From NCBI GenBank assembly GCA_038757905.1, contig JBCDGG010000001.1:1-64000 (forward strand): 64,000 nucleotides of DNA. The letters are read 5' to 3'. Under the pieces are notes generated by a model. That model saw only the letters and a list, made by a program, of their open reading frames with translations. It did not search any database and was not told the DNA's origin. Below are positions 50,861 through 59,787 of this stretch, piece by piece. Source of the DNA: HLUCCA09 sp038757905 (GTDB lineage: Bacteria > Pseudomonadota > Alphaproteobacteria > Rhodobacterales > Rhodobacteraceae). The translations under genes were made by a program, and so were the position numbers. Position 1 is the first letter of the stretch. Every line of letters starts with the position of its first letter.

Positions 50861-51811
50861 ATGACCGATGAGACAAAGGCCCCCGATCCGACCCGGCGTT
50901 CCGTCCTGACGGCGGCAGCCGGCCTTGGGCTTGCGGCCGCGGCGGCCGCCCCCCGCGGCGCCTACGCCGACAGCGAGACCGGCCGGTTTGCGGGCAAGAC
51001 GGCTTTCGTCACAGGGGCGGCCCGGGGCATCGGGCTGGCCTGTGCCGAAGAACTCGCCAAAGGCGGGGCGAATATCGTCCTGTACGACATCGCGTCCCAA
51101 CCCGACGAGGTGCCCTATCCTCTGGCGACGGCCGAAGACCTTGCCGCCGCGAAAACCCGCATCGAGGGTTATGGCGTCGCCTGTCTGGCGATTGCCGGCG
51201 ATGTGCGGGATGCATCTGCGCTCAGTGCGGCCGTCGAGCAGACTGTCGCGGCATTCGGATCGCTCGACTGCCTGATCGTCAATGCGGGCATCACCCAGCC
51301 GGGGCGATTGGGTGCCTTCTCCGAAGAGCAGATCAAAACGATCATGGATATCAACCTGATCGGGTCGATCCACACGCTTCAGGCCGCGTTGCCCCAGATG
51401 CAGAGCCAGAACGCCGGCCGCATCGTCTTGATGGCCTCCGTCACCGGGCGGCAGGGGAGCGACAGGTTCCCGCTCTATGGCGCCACGAAATGGGCCATGA
51501 TCGGATTGGCCAAGAGCACGGCCCTGACGGTTGCGGGCAACAACATCACCGTCAATGCGCTGTGCCCGACGCTGGTGAACACGAAACTCCTCGACAATGC
51601 GTATGTGCTCGACGCGCTGGCGCCGGGGCAGGGCGTCACCTTCGAGCAGTTCGATGAGATCGCGAGGACGATCCACCCGATGCCGGTGGGGTTCTATGAG
51701 CCGAGCGAGATCGGCCAGGCCGCGGCATTTCTGTGCAGCGACGCGGCCCGCTACATCTCGGGCGAGGTGCTGGACGTCGGCGCGGCGGCCAATGCCCGCT
51801 TTCCCGCCTAG
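50861..51811 (+). CDS. Short-chain dehydrogenase/reductase with a Tat signal
   Basis: A 316-residue SDR with NAD(P) motif TGAARGIG (residues 51-58), NAGIT and the active-site tetrad Ser...YGATK. Before the SDR fold is a Tat-type signal, TRRSVLTAAAGLGLAAAAAA (residues 11-30). This would export a cofactor-bound, folded dehydrogenase to the periplasm, which is unusual for SDRs. AAGGAG lies 11 nt before ATG 50861. It is divergent from a TetR gene with palindromic operators. Confidence 0.9.
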   Translation: MTDETKAPDPTRRSVLTAAAGLGLAAAAAAPRGAYADSETGRFAGKTAFVTGAARGIGLACAEELAKGGANIVLYDIASQPDEVPYPLATAEDLAAAKTRIEGYGVACLAIAGDVRDASALSAAVEQTVAAFGSLDCLIVNAGITQPGRLGAFSEEQIKTIMDINLIGSIHTLQAALPQMQSQNAGRIVLMASVTGRQGSDRFPLYGATKWAMIGLAKSTALTVAGNNITVNALCPTLVNTKLLDNAYVLDALAPGQGVTFEQFDEIARTIHPMPVGFYEPSEIGQAAAFLCSDAARYISGEVLDVGAAANARFPA

Positions 51812-52137
51812 CGGCGAAGGCGGTCGGCCGGTCACCCCAAGGAAACGACCCTCTCTTCGGCGCGCTGGAATGGCCCGCGAAAGCTGCCCACGACCCTGAG
51901 GGCCCCTGACGAACGACGCTGCCGTGCCGTGCACGACGTCACTGCTCTGCACCTTGCCGGTGCGTCGGCCGTCCTAGGCTCCCCCCGTCAACGCGATCGT
52001 CGACAGGTAGCCTGAGCATGTGCGTTGTGGCGAAAGCTGCGCCCCGCTCAAACAGGCCGCAAGGTGCGCAGGGGCCTGAGCTGCGTAAGGGGCGTGCATG
52101 GAGGGGGCGATGTCGCGCGGGCCTTCTAACGGCCCGG
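51812..52137. other. Intergenic region
   Basis: 326 bp between converging genes. No gene or clear terminator is seen. Confidence 0.4.
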
Positions 52138-53037
52138 TTAGGCGTCTGGCGCCTCCTCCTCCGAGAACTTGCGCTTTAGCCAGTCCTCGAAAAGCTCCAC
52201 TTCCGGCCGGTGAAGCCTCTGGTTCGTCGGGCGCACCAAGTAGTGGGCTTGCGAAAAGGGGATCGGGTCGCCAACCACCCCGATCCGCGCGTTCACCTCC
52301 ATCGCGCGGCGGGCAAACCGGGTCAGGATTGCCGCGCATCCGGCGTTTGCCGCAACGAGCGCGAGCGCGGCCACGCTGGTATCGACGGAGTACGCGGGAG
52401 CGGCATCCGGCAGGTCGAGCCCGGCATCGGCAAAGTAGCGCCGCCACGTGTCATCATATCCGAGGATGTGAATGATGGGCTGATCGGCGAGATCCTGGGG
52501 CCCATCGATCGCCCCTTCCCGGTCCCGATGCGCAATCGGCACCACCGTCTCCGAGGAGATGACCTCGCTCGGGCCGTCATACTCCTCGCTCCGCCCCAGC
52601 CGCAGATCCACGTCGATGTCGTCATCCGCCGCGGAACTGGTCCAGATCGTCGAGACGAGCCGAACCCTGATGCTGGGGTATTGCGCTTGGAAATCAGGCA
52701 GATGATGGGGCAGCCAGAGCGTGGCCGTTGAAATCGGCGCACGCACAGTGATGAGCTGCTGCTCGGCCATGCCGAAGAGGTGGGCCGTCGCGGCGCGGAT
52801 ATCGCCCAGGGCCTGGCTGACCGATAGCAGATAGGCCTCCCCCTCCGACGAGAGCTGCAGATGTCGGGCGCGGCGCAGAAACAGGGGCCGTTTCAGCGCC
52901 GCTTCCAGCGATCTGACATGCAGGCTGACAGCCGTCTGCGTCAGCCCCAGTTCCTTACCTGCCAGCGTGAAATTCTGCAGCCGGGCCGCGGCCTCGAAGG
53001 TTCTGAGCCAGACCAGGTTGGGGAGAGGTGAGGGCAT
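52138..53037 (-). CDS. LysR-family regulator
   Basis: A 299-residue LysR-type regulator of the GcvA-like subgroup, with the helix-turn-helix LQNFTLAGKELGLTQTAVSLHVRSLE (residues ~21-46) and a substrate-binding-like effector domain. It is divergent from the class II aldolase gene at 53200, with a ~160-bp gap, so it probably controls the 53200-58085 operon. The effector would be a pathway substrate. Confidence 0.94.
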   Translation of the reverse strand: MPSPLPNLVWLRTFEAAARLQNFTLAGKELGLTQTAVSLHVRSLEAALKRPLFLRRARHLQLSSEGEAYLLSVSQALGDIRAATAHLFGMAEQQLITVRAPISTATLWLPHHLPDFQAQYPSIRVRLVSTIWTSSAADDDIDVDLRLGRSEEYDGPSEVISSETVVPIAHRDREGAIDGPQDLADQPIIHILGYDDTWRRYFADAGLDLPDAAPAYSVDTSVAALALVAANAGCAAILTRFARRAMEVNARIGVVGDPIPFSQAHYLVRPTNQRLHRPEVELFEDWLKRKFSEEEAPDA

Positions 53038-53199
53038 CTAGCACCAAAAAAATTTGGTCATAGATGCCGTTTTTAATCATTTTACGCAAGGCTCGTTCTG
53101 CCGCAAGACTTCCTCAAGCGAACAGGTCGCGCCGCGCGCCGCGTCAGGGGCGGTGCGCCCGACCGGGCGCGAACGCAACGCTGGTCGGGAGGGGCTGGC

Positions 53200-53952
53200 A
53201 TGAGTCTGGATGCCGCGCAGAACATGCGCTTCTGGCAAGAACGCAGCGATCTTGCCGCCGCCTTTCGCTGGACCGCGCGCCTGAACATGCACGAGGCGGT
53301 GGCCAACCATTTCAGCCTCGCGGTGAATGCCGATGGGACGGAGTTTCTGATCAACCCCAATCAGGCGCATTTCTCGCGCATCAAGGCGTCCGAGCTTCTG
53401 CTGCTGGACGCCAACGATCCCGACGCGCTCAACCGGCCGGACGCGCCCGACCCGACCGCCTGGGGCCTGCACGGCTCCATCCATCGGCGGTGTCCCCATG
53501 CGCGCTGCGTGATGCATGCCCATTCCATCTTCGCGACGGTGCTGGCCTCCCTGGCCGACAGCACCCTGCCGCCGATCGACCAGAACACGGCCACGTTCTT
53601 CAACCGCGTGGTGGTCGATGAGGCGTTTGGCGGGCTCGCCTTCGAAGGGGAGGGGGAGCGTTGCGCCGCAATGCTGACCGATCCCGAGAAGAAAGTGATG
53701 GTGATGGGCAATCATGGCGTTCTGGTGCTGGGCGGCACGGTCGCCGATGCCTTCAACCGCCTCTACTACTTCGAACGCGCGGCCGAGACCTATATCCGCG
53801 CGCTTCAGACCGGCCAACCGCTGCGGCTGATCCCGGAGGAAATCGCCGAGAAGACCGCGCGGGAACTGGCGGATTACCCGGGCCAGGCCGCGGCGCATCT
53901 CGCCGCGATCCGCGGGATCCTCGACCATGAAGATGCCGATTACGCCACCTAG
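53200..53952 (+). CDS. Class II aldolase/adducin-family protein
   Basis: A 250-residue class II aldolase-fold protein with zinc-ligand histidines in VMHAHSIFATVL (~residues 104-115) and GNHGVLVLG, and an N-terminal NMHEAVANHFSLAVNADGTEF segment typical of the family. GGGAGGGG lies 7 nt before the ATG. Members include decarboxylases, aldolases and epimerases acting on sugar acids; the reaction here is not decided. It is the first gene after the divergent LysR gene and is followed at 21 bp by a dioxygenase gene. Confidence 0.9.
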   Translation: MSLDAAQNMRFWQERSDLAAAFRWTARLNMHEAVANHFSLAVNADGTEFLINPNQAHFSRIKASELLLLDANDPDALNRPDAPDPTAWGLHGSIHRRCPHARCVMHAHSIFATVLASLADSTLPPIDQNTATFFNRVVVDEAFGGLAFEGEGERCAAMLTDPEKKVMVMGNHGVLVLGGTVADAFNRLYYFERAAETYIRALQTGQPLRLIPEEIAEKTARELADYPGQAAAHLAAIRGILDHEDADYAT

Positions 53953-53973
53953 CCCCAACCCCCGAGCAGACCC

Positions 53974-55119
53974 ATGACCACCATCACGCTGACCGATACC
54001 GGCCTGACCGTCCCGCTTTCGTCGGGTGCGGCGTATTTCAACTATTGCTGGCTGCGCGACGCCTGTCTCAGCTGTATCGACAACCAGACCCGCGAACGGA
54101 TATTCGACGTGGCCTCGCTGCCCGATCTGCCGCGCGCGCAATCGGCCCGGATCGAGGGTGGGGCGCTGCTGATCGACTGGCAGGCGGAACCCCAGGTCAG
54201 CCAGATCCCGCTGACGTTGTTGGAGACCTTTGCCGAGCGCGGGCGCGCAGACGATCCCGCCGATCTGCCCCGCAAGCTCTGGTATGCGGGCCACGAGCCG
54301 CACTTCACCCGCCTGCCGCAACGGGACGTGCTGAACGAGGCCGCCGCACGCGCGCGTCTCACCCGTGCCCTGATCGAAGACGGGATCGCCATCGTCACGG
54401 ATATGGCCGAGGACGTAAACAGCCTGCCGCGGCTCGTGAGCGCCATCGGCCCCATCACCCCCTCCGCCGAGGGGCAGTTCTTCGACGTGCGGGTCGAGAT
54501 CGAGCCGACGAACCTGGCCTTCACCTCCGGCCCGCTGGAGATGCACACGGATCTGCCCGGCGAAGACGCCGCGCCCGGCGTGCAGTTCCTGCATTGCTTG
54601 GAGAACACCGTCGATGGCGGGCTCTCGCTCTTCCTCGACGGGGCCGCCGTGGCCGAAGCCCTGCGCGAGGAGGACCCGGAGGCCTTCCGCCTGCTGGCCG
54701 ACAACGAGATCCCGTTCTTCTACCGCCACGACACCGTGGATTATCGCGCCCATCAGCGCGTGATCGAGGTCAACGGGGAGGGGCAGGTGACCGGCGTCAC
54801 GATCTCCCAGCACCTTCAGGATACGATGGATCTGCCGCAGGGCCTGCTGGACAGCTATTATCCGGCGTTCATCAAATTCCTCAAACTGATGCAGGACGAG
54901 CGGTTTCTCGTGCGCCGCCGCTCCCGGGCCGGCGACTGCGTGATCTTCGACAATCACCGCATCGTGCATGGGCGCGAAGGCTACGTCGCCGAGAGCGGAA
55001 AACGCCACTTGCGCGGGTGCTACACCGACCGGGGGGCCCTGCGATCCACCTACCGCGTCCTGGCGCGGCAAGGCTACGCGGGCCTGCCCTTGGAAGAGGC
55101 CAACCAGCAGACCGCCTGA
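53974..55119 (+). CDS. Gamma-butyrobetaine hydroxylase-like 2-oxoglutarate/Fe(II) dioxygenase
   Basis: A 381-residue protein of the TauD/GBBH family. The N-terminal ~90 residues match the GBBH-like zinc domain, with Cys25, Cys31 and Cys34 in YCWLRDACLSC. The C-terminal domain has the Fe(II) triad His191-x-Asp193 (EMHTDLPG) and His332 (VHGREGY). Members hydroxylate gamma-butyrobetaine to carnitine or trimethyllysine. It follows the aldolase gene at 21 bp in one operon. The substrate is likely a quaternary or related amine but is not proven. Confidence 0.92.
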   Translation: MTTITLTDTGLTVPLSSGAAYFNYCWLRDACLSCIDNQTRERIFDVASLPDLPRAQSARIEGGALLIDWQAEPQVSQIPLTLLETFAERGRADDPADLPRKLWYAGHEPHFTRLPQRDVLNEAAARARLTRALIEDGIAIVTDMAEDVNSLPRLVSAIGPITPSAEGQFFDVRVEIEPTNLAFTSGPLEMHTDLPGEDAAPGVQFLHCLENTVDGGLSLFLDGAAVAEALREEDPEAFRLLADNEIPFFYRHDTVDYRAHQRVIEVNGEGQVTGVTISQHLQDTMDLPQGLLDSYYPAFIKFLKLMQDERFLVRRRSRAGDCVIFDNHRIVHGREGYVAESGKRHLRGCYTDRGALRSTYRVLARQGYAGLPLEEANQQTA

Positions 55120-55574
55120 CGGCGCCCCAACCTTTCTGTCAACCAGCTTCAGACGGGGACGGACATGTCGCGGTTCTGCCTCCGAGAGAGCGCCGCTTCA
55201 CCCGCCCACACAGTTTGTCAGGGACACAGCTCCATGCCCAAAACCAGCCGCGAAGACGCCGTTCCGATCGTGTTCCATCCGGCCAACCGGCGACAGGCCC
55301 CCGTGGGCCGGTGCGCCGCGGACAGTGCCGAGCAGCCGTTGTCGGGCCAGCCGGATCCCGTCTTCGGCAAGGTCACATGGCGCCCTCTGAGCGCAAGGTG
55401 CGCGGCCGCTTCGAACGGTCCGGTCGCACGCAGTAGCAGTGAGCACCCGGTCTTCGGTGGCAGCGCAAACGCACCCGATCCGGTCGAAAGCCGCACCGGG
55501 GTTCTAGCCGACGCGGCATCTGCGTCACCCCCCGATCCGCACGCAAAGCACGAGGTGCAAGGAAAGTGCAGAAC
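55120..55574. other. Intergenic region within the catabolic cluster
   Basis: 455 bp between plus-strand genes with no gene recognised; the downstream gene may have its own promoter here. Confidence 0.4.
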
Positions 55575-56534
55575 ATGAAAGTTGGCTTCATCGGCCTTGG
55601 CAATGTCGGCGGCAAGCTGGCGGGTAGCCTTGTGCGCAACGGCTTCGACACCGTCGTGCATGATCTCGACCGTGCCGCCGCCCAGCCCTTGATCGTCAGG
55701 GGCGCCGGCTGGGCCGAGACGCCCGAGCAGATGGCGCGGCTTTGCGACGTGGTGATCACCTGCCTGCCTTCTCCCTTGGCGTGCTCGGAGGTGATGGAAG
55801 GCGCGGGCGGCGTCCTTCACGGCCTCTCTGACGGCAAGGTCTGGATGGAGATGTCGACGACCGATGAGGCCGAGGTCAAACGCATCGGCGATCTGGTACG
55901 GGCGAGGGGCGCCTATGCGGTGGAATGCCCGGTATCGGGCGGCTGCCACCGGGCGGATACGGGCAACATCTCGATCTTTGTGGGCGGCGACCGGGAGACC
56001 TTCGAGAAGGTTCTGCCGCTGACCACCACGCTCGGGCGCCGCGTCTTGCACACGGGCCCGCTGGGGACGGCCTCGACACTGAAGGTGATGACCAATTACC
56101 TGGCCACCGCGAACCTGCTGACCTGCTGCGAGGCGCTGGTTACGATGAAGGCGGCGGGGTTGGACCTGGCGACGACCTATGAGGCGATGAAGATCTCCTC
56201 GGGCACCAGTTTCGTGCATGAAACGGAGAGCCAGCTCATCCTCAACGGGTCACGTGATGTGAATTTCACGATGGACCTGATCCTGAAGGATATCGGCCTG
56301 TTCCAGACCATCGCCGAGCGCAACAATGTCGCGCTGGAGCTTTCGCCGATGATCATCGACATCATGAAGGACGGCCAGACCCGCTACGGCGAACGGGCCA
56401 ACACAGACGAGATCATCCGCCGCCTGGAGGAGGCGACCGGCCTCTCGATCCTGGCCGATGGCTTTCCGGCGGTGCTGGTCGATGACGAACCCGAAGAACG
56501 CGGCTACGAAGTGGTGCCGCCGCAGCCGGTTTGA
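55575..56534 (+). CDS. 3-hydroxyisobutyrate dehydrogenase-like enzyme
   Basis: A 319-residue beta-hydroxyacid dehydrogenase with GLGNVGG NAD motif, ECPVSGGCHRAD substrate loop and the catalytic-lysine segment LKVMTNYLATANLL. It is the third member of this superfamily in the window, sharing only the family fold with ltnD and mmsB. ATG 55575 (MKVGFIGLG) fits the fold better than GTG 55566 three codons earlier. It probably oxidises a hydroxy acid made by the upstream enzymes. Confidence 0.93.
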   Translation: MKVGFIGLGNVGGKLAGSLVRNGFDTVVHDLDRAAAQPLIVRGAGWAETPEQMARLCDVVITCLPSPLACSEVMEGAGGVLHGLSDGKVWMEMSTTDEAEVKRIGDLVRARGAYAVECPVSGGCHRADTGNISIFVGGDRETFEKVLPLTTTLGRRVLHTGPLGTASTLKVMTNYLATANLLTCCEALVTMKAAGLDLATTYEAMKISSGTSFVHETESQLILNGSRDVNFTMDLILKDIGLFQTIAERNNVALELSPMIIDIMKDGQTRYGERANTDEIIRRLEEATGLSILADGFPAVLVDDEPEERGYEVVPPQPV

Positions 56535-56639
56535 GCCCGCGCACGGCCTGCGCTCGGCTTGCCGGGACACGTCCATACAGCATATGACACATGGCCTGCG
56601 CCGTCAGGCGGCAATGGCTTTCCCGGAGCGCTTTCCCAG

Positions 56640-58085
56640 ATGACCCCCCCAGCATTTTCCATGGACAACCTGGCGCGGTTCTACATCGACGGCGTGTGGG
56701 TGACCCCGTCCTCCACGCGCCGTTTCCCGGTTCTGAACCCCGCCACCGAAGCGCAAATCGGCGAAATCAGATTGTCGGGCACCGAGGACGTCGAGGCCGC
56801 CGTCGCTGCTGCGAAGGCGGCCTTCGAGAGCTACTCGATGACCAGCAAGGCGGACCGGCTGGCGCTTCTGGCGCACCTGCTCGAGGTCTGCCGCCGCCGG
56901 GCAGGCGATCTGGCCCTCGCCATGAGCCTGGAAATGGGCGCGCCCAAAACGATGGCGCGGGAGGCGCAGGCGGCCTCTGGCCTCGGACATCTGGAGGACT
57001 TCATCAACGCTCTGAGAGCGCAGGAAGAGCGCGAGGATCTGGGTAACGGCGACACCCTTCTGCGCGAACCGATCGGCGTCTGCGGCCTGATCACCCCGTG
57101 GAACTGGCCTATCAACCAGATCGCGCTGAAGGTCGTCCCTGCGCTGGCCACGGGCTGTACCTGCGTCCTGAAACCCTCGGAGCACACGCCGATCTCGGCG
57201 ATGATCTATGCCGAGATCATTCACGAGGCGGGCTATCCCGCTGGTGTGTTCAACTTGATCCAGGGCGACGGCGCGGGTGCGGGGGCAGCCCTGTCGCGCC
57301 ACCCCGAAATCCAGATGGTGTCGTTCACCGGGTCCACCCGCGCCGGCATCGCGATCACCAAGGCCGCGGCCGATACGGTCAAACGGGTCACGCTGGAACT
57401 GGGCGGCAAGTCTCCGAACCTCGTATTTGCCGATTGCGATCTCGATGCATGTGTTGCCGCTTCCGTGCGGGAATGCATGTTCAACACCGGCCAGTCCTGC
57501 GATGCGCCGACCCGCCTGCTCGTCGAGCGCGGTGTCTACGACCGTGCGCTTGCGATTGCGAAGGAAACGGCGGAGGCGATCCCTCTCGGCGATCCGGCCG
57601 AAGACGGCGATCATCTGGGGCCGCTGTTCGACAAGCTGCAGTTCGATCGGGTGCAGACCATGATCGAGGCGGGCCTTGCCGAAGGCGCGCGGCTTCTGAC
57701 CGGCGGCCCGGGCCGGCCGGAGGGGGTCGATAGCGGCTGGTACGTGGCACCGACGGTCTTTGCCGATGTCGGCAACGAGATGCGCGTTGCGCGGGAAGAG
57801 ATCTTCGGCCCCGTCCTGGTGGTCATCCCGTTCGAGGATGAAGACGACGCCATCCGCATCGCCAATGACACGCCCTACGGTCTCGCCGCCTACATCCAGA
57901 CGGGCGATCCGGCCCGCGCCGAGCGCGTCGCCCGGCGTCTGCAGGCGGGTGCGATCCATATCAATGGCGGCGCGATCAACTTCGGCTCGCCCTTCGGCGG
58001 ATACAAACAGTCGGGCAACGGCCGCGAGGGGGGCAGGCACGGCCTGGAAGACTATCAGGAACTCAAGACGCTTCACTTCGCCTGA
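56640..58085 (+). CDS. Aldehyde dehydrogenase (NAD)
   Basis: A 481-residue ALDH. Catalytic Glu is in VTLELGGKSPN and catalytic Cys in NTGQSCDAPTRLLV; NWPINQIALKVVPAL, FTGSTRAG and EEIFGPVL are also clear. I use ATG 56640; ATG 56661 is possible. In a cluster with a GBBH-like dioxygenase, oxidation of 4-trimethylaminobutyraldehyde to gamma-butyrobetaine would be consistent, but the substrate is not readable from sequence. It ends the 53200-58085 group. Confidence 0.95.
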   Translation: MTPPAFSMDNLARFYIDGVWVTPSSTRRFPVLNPATEAQIGEIRLSGTEDVEAAVAAAKAAFESYSMTSKADRLALLAHLLEVCRRRAGDLALAMSLEMGAPKTMAREAQAASGLGHLEDFINALRAQEEREDLGNGDTLLREPIGVCGLITPWNWPINQIALKVVPALATGCTCVLKPSEHTPISAMIYAEIIHEAGYPAGVFNLIQGDGAGAGAALSRHPEIQMVSFTGSTRAGIAITKAAADTVKRVTLELGGKSPNLVFADCDLDACVAASVRECMFNTGQSCDAPTRLLVERGVYDRALAIAKETAEAIPLGDPAEDGDHLGPLFDKLQFDRVQTMIEAGLAEGARLLTGGPGRPEGVDSGWYVAPTVFADVGNEMRVAREEIFGPVLVVIPFEDEDDAIRIANDTPYGLAAYIQTGDPARAERVARRLQAGAIHINGGAINFGSPFGGYKQSGNGREGGRHGLEDYQELKTLHFA

Positions 58086-58667
58086 GGCCGCGGCCAGGTG
58101 TCGTGTCGTGCCCCGTTTCGGCAAGGCCGGTGTGGGCTTTGGCGCAAAGGCCGTCTTGCCTGTATGGCGATAGGCCGAAACGAAGCAGGGGGCGCATGCT
58201 CTCAACTCGAGCGTCCTGAAGGGCAGGGTGCGCAACCGACGCCATGGGCCTGGGTTGGCCGGCCTTCGACGCAACCATGTTCACCTCAGGGTTTGCAAAC
58301 GCCACTGCCGTGGGCTGCGCGGGTGGCACCGCGGCCCGCGAAACCGTACTAGACAATGCTCAGGTTCTCTGCAGTCGACGAATGTGAGCTTCGGAGCGGC
58401 ACGGATCCCCTGCGGGGCGTTGGCGCTCGCAGCCCTCGCGGCCCAGCCGTCCCGCCACGTTGAGTCGCCTGACACGGACGCAACGAACGCTGGCCGCGGC
58501 TCCTGTGACGCATGCACGCCGCGGTCTCGCCCGCCGCACCGCCGCCGCCGGCGCAACGTGGAAGGCTGGCGGTCCGCTCGGTAATCCCGCATGTGTGGCT
58601 CCGAGACCCGGGGATCGATCTCCCCTCGAATTGTCGGGCGGAGGGGGCCGGATCTGCGAGTGTAGCT
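58086..58667. other. Intergenic region before the GlxA-type regulator
   Basis: 582 bp between plus-strand genes. No gene is recognised. The promoter of the regulator gene should lie in the last part. Confidence 0.4.
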
Positions 58668-59696
58668 ATGCCAACGGACGAAGACGCACGGTCCACCCTC
58701 ATCCATCTGCTTCTGACGCCGGGGTTCAACCTTGCGGCGACGATGGCCTTCGTCGATCCGTTTCGGGCGGCGAATTACCTCGACGGCACGACGCATTTCC
58801 GCTGGGCGTTCCTGTCGGAACACGGCGGCGCAGTTCGGGCGAGCAACGGCGCCAGCCTCGCCACCCGCCCCTTGTCCGAGTTGGCCGGGGCCGCGCCCGA
58901 TTTCCTGATTGTGTCCTCCAGCTGGGAGCCGGAGGCGCACGTGTCGCACGGCGTGCGCGCCACCCTGCGCCAGGCCGCGCGCCGACAGGTGACGCTGGGC
59001 GGGATCGACACGGGCGCCTTCGTGCTGGCGCATGCGGGGCTTCTGCAGGGCCATCGCGTCACCGTGCATTACGAGCATATCGATGCGTTCCGCGAGCTTT
59101 TCCCCGGAACCGAGGTCTGCGAGATGCTCTGGGTCTTCGATGGCGCCCGCATCACGTGCTGCGGCGGCATGGCCGCGAGCGACTTCGCCCTGCATATCGT
59201 CAGGAGCATCCATGGTAGCGCCCTGGCGAACTCGGCGGCGCGCTACATTTTCTCCGCGCCGCTGCGCAAACACGACACGCCACAGAACCCGCAGGACCGG
59301 GAGCCGCTGGGCGCCCTGGTGCCTGACACGGTGCGCAGGGCCATTCGCGCGATGGAGGAAAACCTGGAAACGCCGCTCTCCATCGCGCGGCTCTGCCAGG
59401 ACATCGAGGTGTCGCAGCGCCACCTCGACCGTCTGTTTGCACGCTACGTGAACAAGACGCCGGTGCTCTACTACCGTGACATCCGGCTCGACCGGGCGCG
59501 TGGATTGGTGACGCAGACCGGCCTTTCCATGACGGAGGTCGCGTATGCGAGCGGCTTCACGAGCCAGGCGCAGTTCAGCCGCGCCTACAAGAAACGCTTC
59601 GGCCTGCCGCCCAGCAGGGACCGGATCGAAGGGCGCGTTCCGTTCGAGTTTCGCGCCTGGCCGATGCACCGGAAACGCACGGACATGGCCGATTAG
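58668..59696 (+). CDS. GlxA/CdhR-type AraC regulator
   Basis: A 342-residue regulator with an N-terminal DJ-1/PfpI (glutamine amidotransferase-like) domain (residues ~12-190, including LGGIDTGAFVLAHAGLL) and a C-terminal AraC double helix-turn-helix with MTEVAYASGFTSQAQFSRAYKKRFG. The domain order is that of GbdR and CdhR, which control glycine betaine and carnitine catabolism. It probably activates the following Rieske-sulfatase-SDR-BKACE operon. ATG 58668 is preceded by an AG-rich stretch. Confidence 0.92.
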   Translation: MPTDEDARSTLIHLLLTPGFNLAATMAFVDPFRAANYLDGTTHFRWAFLSEHGGAVRASNGASLATRPLSELAGAAPDFLIVSSSWEPEAHVSHGVRATLRQAARRQVTLGGIDTGAFVLAHAGLLQGHRVTVHYEHIDAFRELFPGTEVCEMLWVFDGARITCCGGMAASDFALHIVRSIHGSALANSAARYIFSAPLRKHDTPQNPQDREPLGALVPDTVRRAIRAMEENLETPLSIARLCQDIEVSQRHLDRLFARYVNKTPVLYYRDIRLDRARGLVTQTGLSMTEVAYASGFTSQAQFSRAYKKRFGLPPSRDRIEGRVPFEFRAWPMHRKRTDMAD

Positions 59697-59787
59697 TTCA
59701 AGAAAGCGGCGAACTGGGTTAAGTCTGGCGGGCCGGGCAGAGCGATCCTGCGGCGTGAGTGACGGAACTGAACTCAGGTGAGCAAGG

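Noticed and set aside
53077..55071. A 664-codon open frame opposite the aldolase and dioxygenase genes
   Set aside because: The plus-strand proteins carry clear catalytic motifs; the antisense frame is a composition effect.
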